From: Paeniglutamicibacter psychrophenolicus
Lineage (GTDB): Bacteria > Actinomycetota > Actinomycetes > Actinomycetales > Micrococcaceae
Assembly: GCF_017876575.1 (NCBI RefSeq)
Contig: NZ_JAGIOE010000001.1
Span: 1-64,000 of the forward strand
Length of the DNA: 64,000 nucleotides
Reading direction: 5' to 3'
The notes under the pieces were generated by a model. That model had not been told where the DNA came from, did no database searches, and saw only the letters and a list, made by a program, of their open reading frames with translations. This document shows positions 1-18,957 of the stretch, piece after piece. Every line of letters begins with the position of its first letter. Position 1 is the stretch's first letter. The position numbers were made by a program, and so were the translations under genes.

Positions 1-10
1 TTAACGGGGT

Positions 11-86
11 GCGGCCCCCGGCGGGTGCCGGGGGCCGCAACGGGCGTTAAGCATCGGAACCCCCGGGCCTGTGGCCTGGGGGTTCC
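11..86 (-). terminator. rrn operon A tandem terminators
   Basis: Two strong GC-rich hairpins lie just downstream of the 5S gene on the minus strand: a perfect stem at 56-86 and a second at 11-38. Neither has a long U-tract, as is common in high-GC actinobacteria. Confidence 0.75.
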
Positions 87-96
87 GGGACAAGTT

Positions 97-215
97 GTCC
101 GGCGGTGACCTACTCTCCCACACCCTCCCGAGTGCAGTACCATCGGCGCGGTGGGTCTTAGCTTCCGGGTTCGGTATGGGACCGGGCGTTTCCCCCACGC
201 TATGACCGCCGTAAC
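97..215 (-). rRNA. rrf: 5S ribosomal RNA (operon A)
   Basis: On the minus strand this gives a 119-nt 5S rRNA beginning GUUACGGCGGUCAUAGC and ending GUCACCGCCGGAC. The two ends pair as helix I. The internal CCGAACCCGGAAG-like loop B/C region is present. It is the last gene of rRNA operon A, followed by tandem hairpin terminators. Confidence 0.95.
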
Positions 216-380
216 TCTAGCCACGCACGCCCCGGCGGTGCCGGGGGTGGTGAAAATCGGGTTACGACCACAATAGTGGTTGTTGTTGTTGTGGTTCCGC
301 GAAAACAAGGGGTTGTTGTTTCGGGACCGCATAGTGGACGCAGCGTATCTTGCCACACGCAAGGTGTGGTGTTTGTGGTT

Positions 381-5610
<5,230 letters not shown>

Positions 5611-5761
5611 AAAATACAGACACAACCAACACGACCCTGGAAAAAGGGTTGCGGGTTGCACCAAGTAAAAAAATCCCGGCAAATTGCCCCAGGCATCCAC
5701 ACGGGGGTGCGGACCCTGAAACCATTCACCAATAAAATAAATAAATTGGTATCAACAAATT

Positions 5762-5790
5762 TGGCACACTATTGAGTTCTCAAACAACAG
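5762..5790 (-). promoter_or_regulatory. rrn leader antitermination/processing box (operon A)
   Basis: The minus strand reads TGTTTGAGAACTCAATAGTG, the conserved element found in actinobacterial rRNA leaders and linked to Nus-dependent antitermination and processing. It lies about 150-180 nt upstream of the 16S 5' end and is repeated at 14914-14942. Confidence 0.75.
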
Positions 5791-6050
5791 ACGCTTCCAA
5801 CTTCCACGACCCGGACTGACGTTTCCTGCCGGCGCTTCGCTCTGGAGCAACTTGTCTACCTTACCCCACCGCGTGTCCCGACGCAAATCCACCGTTTCCG
5901 GCCCGATCTGGTCTAACATGCGGTTCCCGCCGTCGTTTCCGGCGCACAAGGCAACCGGGAAACATTGGGTGGGGGTTTTGGTAGAGATTTCGGTCGCCCG
6001 GCGATTCCTCCAGCGGCTTTCCCGCTGTGTCCCTCGCGGCGACTTAGAAA

Positions 6051-6079
6051 ACTATACACACCATTTCCCACCACCGCAA
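6051..6079 (-). promoter_or_regulatory. candidate rrn operon A promoter
   Basis: On the minus strand TTGCGG (6074-6079) is followed after exactly 17 bp by TATAGT (6051-6056), a good sigma-A-type match. It predicts a transcript start near 6044 and a leader of about 430 nt. The rest of 5854-6374 shows no gene; only the leader and this promoter are recognisable. Confidence 0.6.
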
Positions 6080-6374
6080 ATCGGGCCCTCTCTTCGCTAA
6101 AAACCGCAGGATAGAAGCCCAGAAACGGCCCTTGGGGGCAGTTTTGGCCACCGGAACCCCAAAAATGACATTGTGACCCCGGCGACAGCTTAGATGGCAA
6201 ATGCGGCCTGATACTCAAATGGCACCTTGCTTCAGTCGCGGTGGCGAGCCGTTGAACAGAAGAGCGTCACCGGGGAACGACCGCATTCCCTCCACGAGAG
6301 ATCTGGTCGAGCGTCAGTGCATGAAGGGATCTATGCCAACGGGCCGACGCAAGGCAAGGCCCGGATTTGCCGTC

Positions 6375-6929
6375 TCATGATTCGGCCGAACGCAATGCCT
6401 CGGCGAACTTGCGGCCTGGTTCCGGGTCAACTCCGAAACGTTCGGCATAGAGTTCATGGATCTCGGCCCACTGCCCATGTGCATTCGCCTCGGTTAGATG
6501 CTCACCGCGAAGATGTGGATCAAGTCGCATGAGATAGCTTTCCCACCCCGCTGCCGTCTGCGCTGCGAGTGGAAGGTCATCGAAGACATGGACGAAGGCA
6601 AACCTGCAACCGTCTCCCACATCCGCAAGCTCAAAGCTTTGCAATTGGCCGGCATATGTCCAGGCCAAGTGATGCGGCACATCAACTTCGGTCACCTCAA
6701 GCAGGGCTCCTCCTGCCTCGAAGGTCTCCCCCGCTTCCGGTGTCCAGTCAACTGCTCCGGGGAACCATCTCCGAAGTTCATCGGGTACGCTGACCGCCCG
6801 CCACACATTCTCGACTGAATGATCCAAGTTGAGCTCGAATCGAAGGCATACCCGACCGTCAAGCATTTCCAGGGTCCCATGGATGACGGGTCCTCCCTCG
6901 GTGGCATTCTCCGGCTTCTGGTTGGTCAA
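6375..6929 (-). CDS. SRPBCC/AHSA1-domain protein
   Basis: A 184-residue protein with the hallmarks of the activator-of-Hsp90-ATPase homologue (AHSA1/SRPBCC) fold. It has an N-terminal segment with VENVWRAVSVPDELRRWFPG, a central DWTPEAGETFEAGG strand region and LAWTYAG before the C-terminal helix. Members bind hydrophobic ligands or act as small-molecule-modifying proteins; the ligand here is not evident. The start is a TTG preceded by GAAGGAG at about 5 nt, which supports it over internal ATGs. It is a single gene between the two rRNA operons, on the same strand, with no obvious partner; an ArsR regulator, often found beside such genes, is not seen. Confidence 0.8.
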   Translation of the reverse strand: MTNQKPENATEGGPVIHGTLEMLDGRVCLRFELNLDHSVENVWRAVSVPDELRRWFPGAVDWTPEAGETFEAGGALLEVTEVDVPHHLAWTYAGQLQSFELADVGDGCRFAFVHVFDDLPLAAQTAAGWESYLMRLDPHLRGEHLTEANAHGQWAEIHELYAERFGVDPEPGRKFAEALRSAES

Positions 6930-8070
6930 GGTTCTCCTTCAAGATGGTTCACGTATTTGCAATGCTGCATTCAAAGAGCTTGATGAAACGTCTGCCGCAC
7001 GTGTTCCACGCCAGGGGTATCTTGGGCACGAACGAGAGGAGGTTTCTTATGCTGGCTGCAGGTGTTCAACGAGAGGGGCTCCCGTCACTACATCCTGCCG
7101 CACGAGAATGCGTGCAGACAAGGAATCGTCGATCATGCACAACGGCGATCTCAAGATCCAGTCCGAAAGCCTTGGAGCACCTCAACCCACTTAGTTGTTC
7201 TCTTGGCTCAGGGATGTGCCAAGGAGTACGGCAACCCCTGGAATCGCATATGCCAGAGTGGCTCATCCCGCTGGTTGTGCGAGCGTTTCCCACGGCAGAT
7301 CGGTGCATGCGTGGCGAAGACCCGACATTCATGGAACTGGGTGCAAGGCCTTCGCAAGCTGTCGAGTTGTCGAATCGTTCGAGCTGGCGGCGTTGCTGGC
7401 ATTCCACGCAGGATATTGACCGTCGTGAACATCAAATATCCGGGAGCCGCATTTTGCCTGGTACAGGTATTCGTCCGCAAGAACGAGTGGCCCATCGGGT
7501 CTGCCGATGTAACCATGAACGGGTCGTTCAAACAATTGCCTGCGGAATGGTTGCCCGCTACCAATGCCCGGGCAACAGAGGAGGCAGTGGCTCGGTCCGC
7601 CATATGGCAGGCACCGTATGCATCCAGCGTCAGGACTTTCGCCATAACAGTTTGAGCGGACTAATGGAACGCGGTGAGATCCAGCTTCCCGCTTCCATCC
7701 TGTGCGCCGTCCAGGATCAGCGCGGCTCGGGCATCGTCCAATCCGATGAGCGGTTCCATCCACGAGTCGCTAACCGCAATCGCTCTCTCGCGGATATTTC
7801 CGAAAATGGGCGAGAATGAGATTCAAGCGGCAGCTTCGAGCCAAAAGGCCAGTAGACGACGTGGTTGATCTCCACTGACGCCAGGCGGCAAGACAAGCGC
7901 ACGATCCGCTGACGCTGAAGGGACGGGCCGGCTGGCCCTGCTTAGATTCTGTCCGGCAGGGCAAGGCTTCGGGTGACGCACCCGGGGCAGACACAGTTCT
8001 ATAGGCCCTTATGGGCCCAAATGCCATCCGGAACCAAGGCCTGGATCCGGGCTCTCGCCTGTTAAACATC
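6930..8070. other. inter-operon region without a confident gene
   Basis: No convincing intact gene. Open frames exist on both strands, but their translations are rich in Cys, His, Arg and Ser and carry no recognised domain. On the minus strand between about 7940 and 7661 two short segments look protein-like, one containing ALVLPPGVSGDQPRRLLAFW and the next, after a stop codon, containing DSWMEPLIGLDDARAALILD. This suggests a decayed coding sequence. No family could be named. Confidence 0.45.
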
Positions 8071-8102
8071 GGAACCCCTGAACAATTATGTTCAGGGGTT
8101 CC
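8071..8102 (-). terminator. terminator of the orphan 5S gene
   Basis: A near-perfect hairpin with GGAACCCCTGAAC arms follows the orphan 5S by about 10 nt. It resembles the operon terminators but has an AT-rich loop, so it is not a recent exact copy of either. Confidence 0.75.
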
Positions 8103-8112
8103 GGGACGTTAT

Positions 8113-8231
8113 GTCCGGCGGTGACCTACTCTCCCACACCCTCCCGAGTGCAGTACCATCGGCGCAGTGGGTCTTAGCTTCCGGGTTCGGTATGGGACCG
8201 GGCGTTTCCCCCACGCTATGACCGCCGTAAC
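8113..8231 (-). rRNA. rrf: orphan 5S ribosomal RNA
   Basis: A third 119-nt 5S gene on the minus strand, lying alone between the two complete operons. It differs from the operon copies by one visible substitution (GCGCAGTGG instead of GCGCGGTGG on the plus strand, near 8165). No 23S-derived sequence lies upstream; the homology stops right after the 5S 5' end. It has its own hairpin terminator at 8071-8102. No promoter was identified with confidence. It may be a functional extra copy or the scar of an rRNA operon recombination. Confidence 0.9.
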
Positions 8232-8391
8232 TCTATTACCGCGCATTCCTTATCCAGGAACACTGGTGGCTTTATCGAGTCACAACAAGTGCTGTGGTTC
8301 TTCATAAATAACTATAGCGGAACGATGGGCTCCGCGCGAACGAATACCCGCTTATTGGCCGGTGAGGGTAGTCACAGTCATGTTTTCCTGG

Positions 8392-8856
8392 TCAGAGATG
8401 CTTCGCCATGCGAATGGATGTCGATTCATAGCCCAGGGACTCATAGAGCTTGCGGGCGCCGACGTTGTACCCGAAGACGTTTAGGCCAAGTTCAATGGCC
8501 CCGGCTAACCTCGCCTCGTGCTCGGCCAGAAGCATGGCATCTCTTCCGTATCCCCTGCGTTGGAACGGCTCATAGATTTCTACATCCCAAACCCACCACT
8601 TTGAGGCAGCGCCATTGGTTTGCGGGCCGATCCAGAGGTAACCAACGACATCGTCATCGGCAACGACGTTGAACACCAAATGATGTTCTCGCTGCCGGCC
8701 GTTAGGGAATTGCTGCTCGAAGCTAATGTCTGCAGCTGCTTTCGCCTCCGCCGGAGACTCGCCGGCGGTCATTCGACTCACGATGTACTCAGCTTTAATC
8801 GAGGCGATCCATTCAGGCATCTCCTCAACTGGCATTGGCAATAAGTTCGCGTGCAT
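8392..8856 (-). CDS. GNAT family N-acetyltransferase
   Basis: A 154-residue GNAT acyltransferase. The acetyl-CoA-binding motif is visible as QRRGYGRDAMLLAEHEARLAG, after the DVEIYEPF strand. It is followed by LGLNVFGYNVGARKLYESLGY, the typical motif B with asparagine and tyrosine before the C-terminal strand. The start at 8856 was chosen over an in-frame codon 22 residues upstream because AAGGA precedes it at about 8 nt. It sits next to the orphan 5S gene on the same strand. The substrate cannot be inferred. Confidence 0.88.
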   Translation of the reverse strand: MHANLLPMPVEEMPEWIASIKAEYIVSRMTAGESPAEAKAAADISFEQQFPNGRQREHHLVFNVVADDDVVGYLWIGPQTNGAASKWWVWDVEIYEPFQRRGYGRDAMLLAEHEARLAGAIELGLNVFGYNVGARKLYESLGYESTSIRMAKHL

Positions 8857-9164
8857 GGGTTCAATCCTTGCAGCTGCGCATGATCCAAGGCAACATGCGT
8901 CAGGGAGGAGCAATCCTCGCAAACGTCGAAGCCCAGCAAGTCGTTAACCAACCGATCATTACGATCGCTTCAGATTCGAAACAGCAATGGACAAGAGCCA
9001 AGCAATGGATCGCCAAGGTACCCCGGAAACGCAGTAATAATCGGCGTCTGCCGGTCCCACCAGGACACGGAGTACGGCATAATGCGGCGGCCGCGATCAA
9101 CGGCTCTGGCCATGATGGTCGCTTGCGAGACCTCCGCCGTGGTGCCGGCCCTCGGGGCGGGTGG
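8857..9164. other. intergenic stretch, nothing recognised
   Basis: About 300 bp between the GNAT gene and the terminator end of rRNA operon B. No gene, repeat or RNA was recognised. Confidence 0.6.
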
Positions 9165-9174
9165 TTAACGGGGT

Positions 9175-9250
9175 GCGGCCCCCGGCGGGTGCCGGGGGCC
9201 GCAACGGGCGTTAAGCATCGGAACCCCCGGGCCAGGGGCCTGGGGGTTCC
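9175..9250 (-). terminator. rrn operon B tandem terminators
   Basis: Two GC-rich hairpins follow the 5S gene of operon B, as in operon A. The first differs from its operon A counterpart by a few bases in and next to the loop. Confidence 0.75.
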
Positions 9251-9260
9251 GGGACAAGTT

Positions 9261-9379
9261 GTCCGGCGGTGACCTACTCTCCCACACCCTCCCGAGTGCA
9301 GTACCATCGGCGCGGTGGGTCTTAGCTTCCGGGTTCGGTATGGGACCGGGCGTTTCCCCCACGCTATGACCGCCGTAAC
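9261..9379 (-). rRNA. rrf: 5S ribosomal RNA (operon B)
   Basis: A 119-nt minus-strand 5S rRNA, identical by eye to the one at 97-215. It is the last gene of operon B. The 23S-5S spacer upstream (9380-9552) differs from operon A by a short replaced hairpin near 9519-9538. Confidence 0.95.
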
Positions 9380-9552
9380 TCTAGCCACGCACGCCCCGGC
9401 GGTGCCGGGGGTGGTGAAAATCGGGTTACGACCACAATAGTGGTTGTTGTTGTTGTGGTTCCGCGAAAACAAGGGGTTGTTGTTTCGGGACCGCATAGTG
9501 GACGCAGCGTATCTTGCCAACCACCCCGCAGGGTGGTGTGGTGTTTGTGGTT

Positions 9553-14762
<5,210 letters not shown>

Positions 14763-14913
14763 AAAATACAGACACAACCAACACGACCCTGGAAAAAGGG
14801 TTGCGGGTTGCACCAAGTAAAAAAATCCCGGCAAATTGCCCCAGGCATCCACACGGGGGTGCGGACCCTGAAACCATTCACCAATAAAATAAATAAATTG
14901 GTATCAACAAATT

Positions 14914-14942
14914 TGGCACACTATTGAGTTCTCAAACAACAG
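14914..14942 (-). promoter_or_regulatory. rrn leader antitermination/processing box (operon B)
   Basis: Same TTTGAGAACTCAATAGTG-type element as in operon A, upstream of the 16S gene within the shared leader. Confidence 0.75.
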
Positions 14943-15129
14943 ACGCTTCCAACTTCCACGACCCGGACTGACGTTTCCTGCCGGCGCTTCGCTCTGGAGC
15001 AACTTTTCAAGCTTAGTCCCATTCAAACCCGGAGTCAAATCGACTTCCGGAATTCATTTGGAATTCTTCGCATCCGCCTTCCGCGGCTCTCCCTTTCGGG
15101 CTACGCTGCGGGGCTCGGTGCGAGAAACA

Positions 15130-15159
15130 ACTCTACGCGCAACCCGCCAGAATGTCCAA
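15130..15159 (-). promoter_or_regulatory. candidate rrn operon B promoter
   Basis: On the minus strand TTGGAC (15154-15159) and TAGAGT (15130-15135) are separated by 18 bp. It lies about 370 nt upstream of the 16S gene. The sequence is unlike the operon A promoter, so the two operons may be controlled differently. The remaining part of 15006-15329 holds nothing else recognised. Confidence 0.45.
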
Positions 15160-15329
15160 ACGCAGGCTTCCTTCGCCCTTCAGGATGCATAAACCGCAGA
15201 ATCACGGCGAATCTCGGTCATATAACGGTCCAAAACCAACGAAATTTGCCAAATTGGATTCCTGTGAACTGGCCCACAGTATTTACCGGTCAATGGAGGG
15301 GTTTCATTGCATTGAAAATTCCCGCATTT

Positions 15330-16085
15330 CTAGGCTTCGAATCCCTCGGGTTGGACCACACAGATGGTGTCCGGATCCTCGGTCGAATAATGGCCAACCG
15401 GGTCGGCGTACTCGACCCATGTACCGGTGGGCTCCAGGTACTCGAACCGGTATTTGGCCCCGATGGCCACACCGGGGATGAAGATCTCCCAGATCCCGCT
15501 GTTTCCAAGCTTGCGCATGGCGTGGGAGGAACCATTCCAGATATTGAAGTCGCCGCACACCCGTACGGCCACGGCTTCGTCCTGCTTGACCACGAAACCG
15601 GTGCCTTCCACCTCCCCCATGGGTGAAGAGTAATGCTGGGGGTGGGCACCAAGCAGGAGTTCTTGCACCTGTACTCCCCCGGTCCTGATTCGATGCAGCT
15701 CCATCTCGCCAAGGCGCGGTGTGTGCCGGTACGGATCGTCGACCACCCGCACCCCGTCGGGCTCAATGCGTTGGACCCGGTAATCGGGAACCCTCCCGAT
15801 TTCCTTGGCTTCAAGCAGGCCCACCCAAATGTCTCCGTGTTCGCGTGCCATCGGAACGATCTCGGTTTTGGTGAGGATGTTGATGGCCAGGGCATCGCGT
15901 TGCAGGGTCCGGACGCTCACGTGACCCAAGCGGTTCAGGTGCGGGCCGAGGACCGCATGCGGGGATTTGTCTTCGCCGCGTTCAACGGCTTCCAAGACCT
16001 CGGGCCGCACATGCAATGGCGCCCCCAAGGATTCCTCGAGCCGTTGCGGTGCATAGTCGTCGGCGTCAAGCTGCGTTGGACCCAT
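15330..16085 (-). pseudogene. glgB: truncated 1,4-alpha-glucan branching enzyme (N-terminal and CBM48 domains only)
   Basis: A 251-residue reading frame matching the start of GlgB, which makes alpha-1,6 branches in glycogen. Recognisable are the N-terminal domain with HAVLGPHLN and VSVRTLQ, the VDDPYRHTPRLGEMELH segment, LGAHPQHYSSPMGEVEGT, and the CBM48 strand region VCGDFNIWNG through GAKYRFEYLEPTGTW. The protein then stops at EGFEA, where a full-length enzyme (about 700 residues or more) continues into the GH13 catalytic barrel. No catalytic residues are encoded. A GGAGAA ribosome binding site precedes the ATG at 16085, so the 5' end is intact. The cut lies beside rRNA operon B, suggesting a rearrangement there. 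It could be a stand-alone carbohydrate-binding protein, but a gene remnant is more likely. Confidence 0.75.
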
Positions 16086-16235
16086 GGCGTTTCTCCATCC
16101 ATTCGCTGCGGCGAGGTATTACCCCAGCTGCATTCCGGAGCCCGGGGTTCCCTTGCGTCTCACGCTATCGAGAATCGCCGGGCTTGGGAATAGTCCGCGG
16201 GGCCGCCCCCGGGCACCCGGATGTGCGTTAACGAA

Positions 16236-16280
16236 GAAAGTGGTCCGACGAATCCTTGCCAGAAACGTCGAACCACTTTC
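16236..16280 (-). terminator. terminator downstream of rlmB
   Basis: A 15-bp stem (GAAAGTGGTCCGACG and its near-complement) with a loop of about 15 nt, located just downstream of the rlmB stop and probably ending the carD-to-rlmB gene cluster. Confidence 0.7.
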
Positions 16281-16327
16281 ATGAAAGCCTAGCGCCTTCC
16301 GGGCAGTGCCCGGTGCACGGTGTTGCC

Positions 16328-17329
16328 CTACTTGCTGCGCTTGCGCGAAACCTCGTAGAGGGTGATGCCAACTGCCATCGATGCGTTCAGCGACTCCATG
16401 TTGGAGTTGATCGGGATCGAGACGATCAAGTCGCAGTTCTCGCGCACCAGGCGGGAGAGGCCCTTGCCCTCGGAACCCACAACGATGCACAGCGGATCGG
16501 TGGCCAGGCCAAGATCAGGAAGCGAAACGTCGCCTTCACCATCGAGTCCGATGACAAACACGCCGGCTTCCTTGATGCCCTTGAGAGTGGAAGTCAGGTT
16601 CGGAGCGCGGGTAACCGGGACACGCACCGCGGCACCGGCGCTGGTCTTCCACGCCGAGGCGGTCATGCCCACCGAGCGACGCTCGGGAACAATCACCGCG
16701 TGGGCGTTGAAGGCCGAGGCCGAACGAATGATGGCACCGAGGTTACGCGGGTCGGTGATTCCGTCCAAGGCAATGAACAGCGGGGCGTTCTTGATGTGGC
16801 CCTTCTTGAACTTGGAGATGGTGGCGTTGACCGTTTCCAGCGCATCGGCGTAGTTGTACGGCGGTACCTGAAGAACCAAGCCCTGGTGGATGGCCTCGTC
16901 GGTCATCCGGTCCAGTTCCGGCTTGCCGGTTTCCATCACCGGGATGCTGCGCTCGGCAGCGATCTTCAAGACTTCGCGGACACGCTCGTCCACGTCGATA
17001 CGGATGGCAATGTACAGGGCCTTGGTCGGAATGCCGGCGCGAAGTGCCTCGACGACGGAGTTGCGCCCGGTGACCAGCTCTTCGCTGTTCTTCGAACGTC
17101 CCCCGGTGCTGCGGCCGCGCGGTGCGGAGCCGCCCTTGGACGGGCCGCGCTTGGCGGCGGAGCGCTCGGCGAGCTCCTTGTTCTTGTAGGCCTTGTGGTA
17201 GGGGCGGTCCTCGGCCTTGGGCGTGGGGCCCTTGCCTTCGAGTGCCTTGCGGCCATATCCGCCGGTTCCGACGGAGGGGCCCTTCTTGCTCTTGCGTATG
17301 GCGCCGGAACGCTTCTGTGCAGCAGACAT
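16328..17329 (-). CDS. rlmB: 23S rRNA (guanosine-2'-O-)-methyltransferase RlmB, TrmH/SpoU family
   Basis: A 333-residue SpoU-family 2'-O-methyltransferase. The first 85 residues are a basic, Gly/Ser/Lys-rich extension typical of actinobacterial members. They are followed by the substrate-binding domain (ELVTGRNSVVEALRAG) and the knotted catalytic domain. The three family motifs are visible: NLGAIIRSA, GSEGKGLSRLV and SLNASMAVGI. E. coli RlmB methylates G2251 of 23S rRNA; the same target here is an inference. The gene follows cysS by about 100 bp on the same strand, the usual order in actinobacteria, and sits close to the rRNA operons. Confidence 0.93.
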   Translation of the reverse strand: MSAAQKRSGAIRKSKKGPSVGTGGYGRKALEGKGPTPKAEDRPYHKAYKNKELAERSAAKRGPSKGGSAPRGRSTGGRSKNSEELVTGRNSVVEALRAGIPTKALYIAIRIDVDERVREVLKIAAERSIPVMETGKPELDRMTDEAIHQGLVLQVPPYNYADALETVNATISKFKKGHIKNAPLFIALDGITDPRNLGAIIRSASAFNAHAVIVPERRSVGMTASAWKTSAGAAVRVPVTRAPNLTSTLKGIKEAGVFVIGLDGEGDVSLPDLGLATDPLCIVVGSEGKGLSRLVRENCDLIVSIPINSNMESLNASMAVGITLYEVSRKRSK

Positions 17330-17434
17330 GATGGTGTATTCCTAGGATCGGGGCGGACGGCACGGCGATTTCACACACCGCCCCGCCCATTTTAGCGACA
17401 AAGAACGTCGATTCCTTGCCCTTTGTGGGGCAAC

Positions 17435-18904
17435 TTACGCTTTCAGGCTCCAGCGGGCACCGTCGGCGGAATCCTCGACCACGATTCCCGCCGCGGCCAG
17501 GGTGTCCCGAATGGCATCCGAACGTGCCCAGTCCTTGGCTTCGCGGGCGGCCGCCCGGTCGGCCAATTGCGCGGCAACCAACACATCCAGGGCCGAGCTG
17601 AGTGCCGAGTCGGCACCGCCGCCGGCCTCAATGGTGTCATCCAGTCCCAGCGCGTAGGTCATGGCCATGACCTGCTGCATCGCCTCGTCCGCGGTAACCA
17701 TCTCGCCGGCGGCCAGCGCGGTGTTGCCGCGACGCACGGTCTCATGCAGGGCTGCCAGTGCCTGGGGCACGTTCAGGTCGTCGTTCATGGCGCTGGCAAA
17801 CGCCTCGGTGACCTCGAAGTGGTGCATGTCGATGGAGAAGTCGTCGTTGGGCCCGACATTGTGGATGCGCAAAAGCGCGTTGGCGACGAAAGTGTCGATG
17901 CGCTCGACCGCGGCCGTGGCCTCGGCCAGCGAATCGGGGCGGTAGTCCAGCTGCGAGCGGTAGTGCGCCTGGCCCAGGAAGTAGCGGACCACCCGCGGGG
18001 TGGCCAGCTCCAGCATCTGCGACGGGGAGATGGTGTTGCCGATCGACTTGGACATCTTCTCGCCCTGGTAGGTGACCATGCCGTTGTGCATCCAGAAGTT
18101 GGCGAAATCGTGGCCCGCGGCCATCGACTGGGCCATCTCGTTCTCGTGGTGCGGGAAGCGCAGGTCCAGGCCGCCGCCGTGGATGTCGAAGGCGGTGCCC
18201 AGGTACTTGGTGACCATGGCGGAGCATTCCAGGTGCCAGCCCGGGCGGCCTGCGCCCCAGGGGCTTGGCCATGAGGCGGTTTCCGGGTCGGTGGCCTTGT
18301 GGCCCTTCCACAGCGCGAAGTCGCGCGGGTCTCGCTTGCCGCGCGGATCGGCGTCCGGGGCGCCCTGCATGTCGTCGACGTTCTGGTGCGTCAGCGAGCC
18401 GTAGGCGGGGAAGGATCGCACGTCGAAGTACACATCCGAGGAATCATCAAGTGCCGGGTAGGCGTGGCCGCGCTCGATGAGCGTGGCGATCAGCTGGTGC
18501 ATCTCGGTGATGTGGCCGGTCGCGCGCGGCTCGTAGGTCGGCCGGCGCACGCCCAGGGTGTCGTAGGCCGAGGCGAATTCCTGCTCGAAGCGGTAGGCCA
18601 GGGCGAACCAGGCTTCGTTGGCGAAGTAGTCCTCGTCGCCCTCGAAGCCCTCGGCGAAGGAAGCCGCGGACTTCTCCAGGATCTTGTCGTCGATGTCGGT
18701 GACATTGCGGACCACGGTGACCTCGAAGCCGCGGTTTTCCAGCCAGCGCGTGAGGATGTCAAAGGCGATGGCGCTGCGCACGTGGCCCACATGCGGCATG
18801 CCCTGGACTGTCGCGCCGCAGTAGTACAGCCCGACCTTGCCCTCGTTCAGGGGCACGAAGTCCCGGGTCGCTGCCTGCTTGGTGTCGTAAAAACGGATGC
18901 TCAC
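17435..18904 (-). CDS. cysS: cysteinyl-tRNA synthetase
   Basis: A 489-residue class I aminoacyl-tRNA synthetase charging tRNA-Cys. The HIGH signature appears as HVGH at residues 38-41 and KMSKS at 283-287. Zinc ligands Cys29, Cys227 and His252/His253 region (FPHHENE) are present. These distinguish it together with the full C-terminal anticodon-binding region from the shorter mycothiol ligase MshC. It lies 53 bp downstream of ispDF on the same strand and upstream of rlmB, forming the carD-ispDF-cysS-rlmB cluster seen across actinobacteria. Confidence 0.97.
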   Translation of the reverse strand: MSIRFYDTKQAATRDFVPLNEGKVGLYYCGATVQGMPHVGHVRSAIAFDILTRWLENRGFEVTVVRNVTDIDDKILEKSAASFAEGFEGDEDYFANEAWFALAYRFEQEFASAYDTLGVRRPTYEPRATGHITEMHQLIATLIERGHAYPALDDSSDVYFDVRSFPAYGSLTHQNVDDMQGAPDADPRGKRDPRDFALWKGHKATDPETASWPSPWGAGRPGWHLECSAMVTKYLGTAFDIHGGGLDLRFPHHENEMAQSMAAGHDFANFWMHNGMVTYQGEKMSKSIGNTISPSQMLELATPRVVRYFLGQAHYRSQLDYRPDSLAEATAAVERIDTFVANALLRIHNVGPNDDFSIDMHHFEVTEAFASAMNDDLNVPQALAALHETVRRGNTALAAGEMVTADEAMQQVMAMTYALGLDDTIEAGGGADSALSSALDVLVAAQLADRAAAREAKDWARSDAIRDTLAAAGIVVEDSADGARWSLKA

Positions 18905-18957
18905 CAGTACAGGTTATCCGAGCCGGTCAAACACCCGGTGCGCTGCCATCGGGGAAT

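Noticed and set aside
6944-7819. A 291-codon open frame on the plus strand between the rRNA operons
   Set aside because: Composition is untypical (many Cys, His, Arg, Ser), there is no recognisable domain or ribosome binding site, and a protein-like trace exists on the opposite strand.
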